From Virgibacillus ihumii (GTDB taxonomy: Bacteria > Bacillota > Bacilli > Bacillales > Amphibacillaceae), in NCBI RefSeq assembly GCF_902726655.1, contig NZ_CACVAN010000001.1, positions 3,286,001 to 3,350,000 on the forward strand: DNA of 64,000 bases, written 5' to 3'. The stretch's first letter is position 1, and each line of letters begins with the position of its first letter. Of the stretch, positions 60,391 through 64,000 are shown piece by piece. The notes under the pieces were generated by a model. That model was not told the DNA's origin, did not search any database, and saw only the letters and a list, made by a program, of their open reading frames with translations. Position numbers and translations under genes: made by a program.

Positions 60391-60590
60391 GGGGAATATC
60401 AACCGTACGAGGGAAACATCAACCGCAGGAGCAGAACATCAACCGTACGGGGAAAACATCAACCGCAGGAGTAGAACATCAACCGTACGAGGGAAACATC
60501 AACCGCAGGAGTGGAATATCAACCGTACGGGGAAAACATCAACCGCAGGAGCGGAACATCAACCGTACGGGGAAAACATCAACCGCACCG
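60391..60590. repeat. Intergenic array, 10 units of exactly 20 bp in alternating A/B types
   Basis: AACCG begins a unit at every 20th base from 60401 to 60581. Odd units read AACCGTACGRGGRAA-ACATC, even units AACCGCAGGAGYRGAACATC, so the higher-order period is 40 bp. It lies between the pbuG terminator and the stop of the convergent MFS gene. A 20-bp period cannot keep one frame in register, so it is not coding. Confidence 0.92.
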
Positions 60591-60599
60591 GCAAAAAAC

Positions 60600-61760
60600 T
60601 TATCCACGTACTTTTTTACCAAAGGGAAGTACATGATACAACGTCAGAAAAATCGTTCCGGTTAATGCGCAGAAAGCCATTCCCATATACAATATGTCTC
60701 CGCCGAAGGAATCAATCAGTGCGCCGCCGGTGAGCGAGCCAATGATTCCGGATATTCCGAAGAATACCGCGTAAAACATCAAATGACCGGTTGACTGCAG
60801 CAGCCTTGGTATCAGTCTGGTCACATATTCCAATGCTGCTAAATAAAAGACTCCGAATGTGACGCCATGCAGAACTTGTAAGGCGATGATAACCATCGGA
60901 TCTTCTACAGCTGCATAAATAAACCATCGCAAACTGTAGAGAGCTCCGGCAATGATGATGAAAATGAGCGTATGGAATTTCCGGAACCATCGCCCGGCTA
61001 ATGCAAATACCAGCGCCTCGCTTACCACGCCGACAAACCATGCAAGACCGACAAGCCCTTCACTGCCGCCAAGTTGGACAATATAGAGTCCGATGAAACT
61101 GTCATTGGCACGGTGTGAGATTGTCAGGAACATAATCATAAATAAAAATATGAGAAACGGTTTATTCTGCAACAGCTGCTTAATATCACTGAATTGAATC
61201 GGATCGGATTCCACTTTCACATCTGTCAGACGGAAAGCGACGGCCAGCGCAATGGCACCAAAAATTACATATGGCCAAATCATATATTGTACACCGATAC
61301 TGGAAAGGATTTCCCCTACAATCAGGGAGGAGGTGGCAAACCCGATCGATCCCCATGTGCGGATGGTCCCGAATGATACCTGCAGATCATCAGCACGTCG
61401 TTGGGCCAGACTGTCACCCAATGCCCCGATTGGTGAGGTGAAAAAATAGAACACAGCTCCCATCAGGATAATCGCAATTAATCCGTTCATCTGAAAAAAT
61501 AAAACACTGCTAATCAGAAGTCCTATGATACAGATGATCAGCATGCGCTTGACTGTTTTATATTTATCACTCATGTATCCCCAAAATGGCTGCGAGAATA
61601 TGGATGCCAGCGGTCCAACCGCAAGTACCCACCCGATTTCCGTGCCATTCAGCCCTTTATATTTCAGGTACAACGGCAAAAAACTGATTATAATGGTATT
61701 TGTCGCATGAAAGCTGAATAACAGCATTTTCAGCGGTGTCAGTGAATCCTGATTTGACAT
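60600..61760 (-). CDS. MFS transporter (YwbF-like, MFS_1_like family)
   Basis: 386-residue membrane protein with 12 segments. LLFSFHATNTIIISFLPLYLKYKGLNGTEIGWVLAVGPLASIFSQPFWGYMSDKY is the opening typical of the LacY/phenylpropionate-permease-like group, with the DKYKTVKR motif A loop. GDSLAQRRADDLQVSFGTIRTWGSIGFA is also characteristic. The substrate is unknown. The stop lies 10 bases from the 20-bp array, with no other terminator visible for this direction. Confidence 0.88.
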   Translation of the reverse strand: MSNQDSLTPLKMLLFSFHATNTIIISFLPLYLKYKGLNGTEIGWVLAVGPLASIFSQPFWGYMSDKYKTVKRMLIICIIGLLISSVLFFQMNGLIAIILMGAVFYFFTSPIGALGDSLAQRRADDLQVSFGTIRTWGSIGFATSSLIVGEILSSIGVQYMIWPYVIFGAIALAVAFRLTDVKVESDPIQFSDIKQLLQNKPFLIFLFMIMFLTISHRANDSFIGLYIVQLGGSEGLVGLAWFVGVVSEALVFALAGRWFRKFHTLIFIIIAGALYSLRWFIYAAVEDPMVIIALQVLHGVTFGVFYLAALEYVTRLIPRLLQSTGHLMFYAVFFGISGIIGSLTGGALIDSFGGDILYMGMAFCALTGTIFLTLYHVLPFGKKVRG

Positions 61761-61879
61761 AAGCTCGCCCCTTCACTTCATGAACACCAATTATACTATA
61801 ATTACCGCTATTGAAAACCCCTTTATGGGGGAGGGAAAGGATTTTGAGTCGAGAGATTGAATTCATGGATAGTGGAATG

Positions 61880-61972
61880 GCACATATATGGCTCAAAACC
61901 GCACATACCCTGCATCGAATCGCAAATAATTTGTAGAAACCGCACATATACGACAGTAAATCGCACATTCCT
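61880..61972. repeat. Intergenic array, 5 units of 20-21 bp (GCACATA)
   Basis: GCACATA-type cores begin at 61880, 61901, 61922, 61942 and 61963 (steps 21, 21, 20, 21), usually preceded by AAACC or AATC. It sits between the MFS promoter region and the msrA terminator. Confidence 0.8.
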
Positions 61973-61988
61973 GCTTAGAATCCTGTTC

Positions 61989-62017
61989 AAAAAAGAGCAG
62001 CCCTATTTCTGCTGCTC
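61989..62017 (-). terminator. msrA terminator overlapping its last codons
   Basis: On the minus strand GAGCAGC-AGAAATAGG-GCTGCTC forms a hairpin that begins in the final codons of msrA and contains its stop; TTTTTT follows. Confidence 0.85.
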
Positions 62018-62539
62018 CCACACTTCGGCTATAAATTCATCCCGGCCGGATTTGGCCCGGTCTTCCTTATAATAAGCTTTATTCTTTTTATAAAAATCCT
62101 GGTGATCATCTTCAGCGGGATAAAATGTTGATGCAGGCAATATTTTCGTCACGATTGGCTTGGAAAATTTCCCGCTCGCTTCAAGCGCATTTCTCGTTTG
62201 CTCAGCAGCTTCCCTCTGTTGATCATCATGATAAAAAATGGCTGTCCGGTAAGAATCACCACGGTCATGGAATTGTCCGCCATCATCTGTCGGATCGATT
62301 TGCCGCCAGTAGATTTCTAGAATTTTATCATAGGCTATGATAGAGGGGTCATAGGTTATTTCAACCGATTCATAGTGTCCGGTTGTCCCTTTTTTCACTT
62401 CTTCATATGTCGGGTTTTCCGTGTGCCCGCCAGTATATCCGGACACAACGCCATGTATGCCGTCCCATTGATCAAACGGCTTCACCATGCACCAGAAACA
62501 ACCGCCTGCAAACGTAGCTTTCTCCACTTGACCATTCAT
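62003..62539 (-). CDS. msrA: Peptide-methionine (S)-S-oxide reductase MsrA
   Basis: 178-residue repair enzyme that reduces methionine-S-sulfoxide in proteins. The active site is [17 protein letters not shown] with catalytic Cys14. [19 protein letters not shown] and [12 protein letters not shown] are the conserved substrate-pocket segments, and [23 protein letters not shown] follows. Family-typical length. No msrB is adjacent. Terminator embedded in the 3' end. Confidence 0.95.
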   Translation of the reverse strand: MNGQVEKATFAGGCFWCMVKPFDQWDGIHGVVSGYTGGHTENPTYEEVKKGTTGHYESVEITYDPSIIAYDKILEIYWRQIDPTDDGGQFHDRGDSYRTAIFYHDDQQREAAEQTRNALEASGKFSKPIVTKILPASTFYPAEDDHQDFYKKNKAYYKEDRAKSGRDEFIAEVWEQQK

Positions 62540-62676
62540 GTTTGTTTTCGCCTCCAGCTGTAAATAAAATGTTAATCCAATATATCATAAACGTGATGGT
62601 ATAATAAATTATTTTGTATGACGCATCATATGTTAAACTATAAGAAGATTGAAATTTTTGAAAGAAGGTATTGGTG

Positions 62677-64000
62677 ATGGAGAAAATACCAATCATTCAT
62701 AGCCAGCTCAGTCCGCCGCCGATGAAAGAACGTTATGTCAGACGCGTGAAAGTAAACCGTAAACTGATGCGTGCAGCTGACTACCCGCTCACAATCGTGC
62801 ATGCAGGTGCCGGGTATGGTAAAAGTACAGCACTCGCATCGTTTGTTCACGATTCCAAAACAGTAATCTGCTGGTATTCGATTTCCCGTAATGATGATGA
62901 TATTCTTCCATTTATTAATAATCTGACCCACGCTGTTAAACAAAAGTATCCATTATTTGGAGGGTCAATTCTGGACGAACTGGCAGAATTGGACAACTAT
63001 ATAAACAATGAGCAAATTTGGCTGCTGACCTCCACCTTCATTAATGAAATTCTTCAATTAAAAAAACCGGTTACCCTTATATTGGATGATTTTCATCATG
63101 TAAAAAACTCATTGGAAATCGGACAATGGACAAATTTGCTGTTGGAACATGTGCCGGAAAACCTGCACATTATTCTATCGAGCCGTAATCAGCCCAAATG
63201 GGAGGTTATTCCGAAGCTGAAGGTAAAGGGGGATTTGCTCGATATTGATCAGAATGATCTGACCCTTTCTGCTGAAGAAATGGATCATGTGCTCAGGGAC
63301 ATCTATCAGGTAAATCTGACACCGGAAGATTTACAAAAAATACATGAGCTTACAGAAGGATGGGCAATCGCCTTCAGTATGTTTGCCCAGCATATTCAGA
63401 GCAAATCATCCATTCATAATATTTTGGAAAATCGTCGGCAGTCATTGCAGAATTTATTTGATTATTTGGCATCTGAAGTGCTGTCAAAGCAATCGTTTAT
63501 TATGCAGCAGTTTTTACTGCAGTCAAGTATTATTGATGTCCTGACAGCTGATATTTGTGATGATGTCCTGGAAATTAACGGATCGTCAGAAATGCTTTCC
63601 GGACTTGTTGAACAAAATTTATTTATCATTGACGGTGAGGGCAACCACTATCGATACCATTCCTTATTTAAAACGTTTCTTGAAAATCAGCTGCAGCAGA
63701 ATTATCCGCATGAATTTAAAAAATTGCATAAGCATGCGGCACAATATTATATGAAAATATTTCATTTGGATACTGCTTTGTACCATTACCGCAGCATACA
63801 GGAATATGGTGCAATAGCTCAAATATTAGGAGAACATGGTACTAAGTTACTCCGTACCGGAAGATTGCAATATCTGAATGAATTACTTAAGGAGCTTCCG
63901 ACATCATATAAAGAAAAGAGTTTAATATTGTACTTTTATCAGGGTGAAATTGAAAGATATCAATCGTCCTATGCCGATGCGGAAAAGAGTTATGATCGGA
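62677..64000 (+). CDS. MalT/LuxR-type ATP-dependent regulator (5' part)
   Basis: A frame open from the ATG at 62677 to the window end (441 codons visible). The opening SQLSPPPMKERYVRR and the P-loop HAGAGYGKSTALASF (Walker A), then LILDDFHHV (Walker B), ILSSRNQPKW (sensor) and LTEGWAIAFSM are the STAND ATPase hallmarks of MalT-type activators. HYRYHSLFKTFLENQL ends the winged part and helical repeats begin near residue 340. The LuxR-type DNA-binding domain expected at the C-terminus lies outside. GAAGGTATTGGTG precedes the ATG. The effector is unknown. Confidence 0.9.
   Translation, partial: MEKIPIIHSQLSPPPMKERYVRRVKVNRKLMRAADYPLTIVHAGAGYGKSTALASFVHDSKTVICWYSISRNDDDILPFINNLTHAVKQKYPLFGGSILDELAELDNYINNEQIWLLTSTFINEILQLKKPVTLILDDFHHVKNSLEIGQWTNLLLEHVPENLHIILSSRNQPKWEVIPKLKVKGDLLDIDQNDLTLSAEEMDHVLRDIYQVNLTPEDLQKIHELTEGWAIAFSMFAQHIQSKSSIHNILENRRQSLQNLFDYLASEVLSKQSFIMQQFLLQSSIIDVLTADICDDVLEINGSSEMLSGLVEQNLFIIDGEGNHYRYHSLFKTFLENQLQQNYPHEFKKLHKHAAQYYMKIFHLDTALYHYRSIQEYGAIAQILGEHGTKLLRTGRLQYLNELLKELPTSYKEKSLILYFYQGEIERYQSSYADAEKSYDR

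Noticed and set aside
60391..60590. CRISPR array
   Set aside because: No constant 24-40-bp repeat separated by unique spacers; units are 20 bp, contiguous and alternate between two types. No cas genes are nearby.
60362..60733. Open frames of 95-123 codons across the 20-bp array
   Set aside because: They are produced by the repeat, occur in more than one frame at once, have no ribosome binding site and run into the MFS gene on the other strand.

Overview
The window looks like chromosomal DNA from a spore-forming, probably halotolerant member of the Bacillaceae (Virgibacillus, Oceanobacillus or Lentibacillus-like). The evidence is a GerA-type spore germinant receptor operon, tapA-sipW-tasA matrix genes, Spx, OhrR/Ohr and DesK/DesR-type proteins, AprX, a BCCT osmolyte transporter, TPP and purine riboswitches in Bacillus-type contexts, and the gene order yeaC-yeaD-yebA-guaA-pbuG known from Bacillus subtilis. 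The genus is inference; no rRNA or tRNA gene is present.

Layout. 1-1.3 kb: 3' part of groEL. 1.7-3.1 kb: a complete IS256-family element with 8-bp target duplication, lying between a BCCT transporter gene and its terminator. 5-16.7 kb: accessory genes (SSS symporter, an ArsR-controlled stress cluster, the tapA-sipW-tasA operon, a broken acetyltransferase, a HEPN-type protein, PepF, a second ArsR gene with a quinone reductase). 16.7-19.4 kb: a complete group II intron with reverse transcriptase/HNH. 19.5-30.3 kb: redox and detoxification genes (PfpI, OhrR/Ohr, two MDR oxidoreductases, an SDR protein, a frameshifted OYE, TetR/MFS/FMN reductase) mixed with decayed pieces (aldehyde dehydrogenase tail, 5' remnant of a second related group II intron). 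A roughly 35-bp palindromic repeat is scattered here, and both introns sit in copies of it.

30-46 kb: sulfotransferase; a MarR-Spx-WrbA thiol/quinone stress group sharing a palindrome; a DesK/DesR-like two-component system; a duplicated CMD peroxidase-like protein; aldo/keto reductase; CopD-like protein; endonuclease I; AprX; and a TPP-riboswitch-controlled thiamine-precursor ABC operon (thiY, a small thiamine-binding protein, thiX, thiZ). 46-50.5 kb: gerA-type operon with a fourth, 47-aa gene. 50.6-60.4 kb: amidase, MoxR/DUF58/transglutaminase operon, guaA and pbuG, each of the last two behind a purine riboswitch. 60.6-64 kb: MFS transporter, MsrA and the 5' part of a MalT/LuxR-type regulator that runs off the end.

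The most unusual non-coding signals are intergenic arrays with a strict 20-21-bp period at six places (12.25, 36.8, 41.8, 57.1, 60.4 and 61.9 kb). They use unrelated unit sequences but the same spacing. The second is the stem-loop repeat that acts as intron homing site, supported by a 6-bp EBS1-IBS1 match and a reconstructable empty site.
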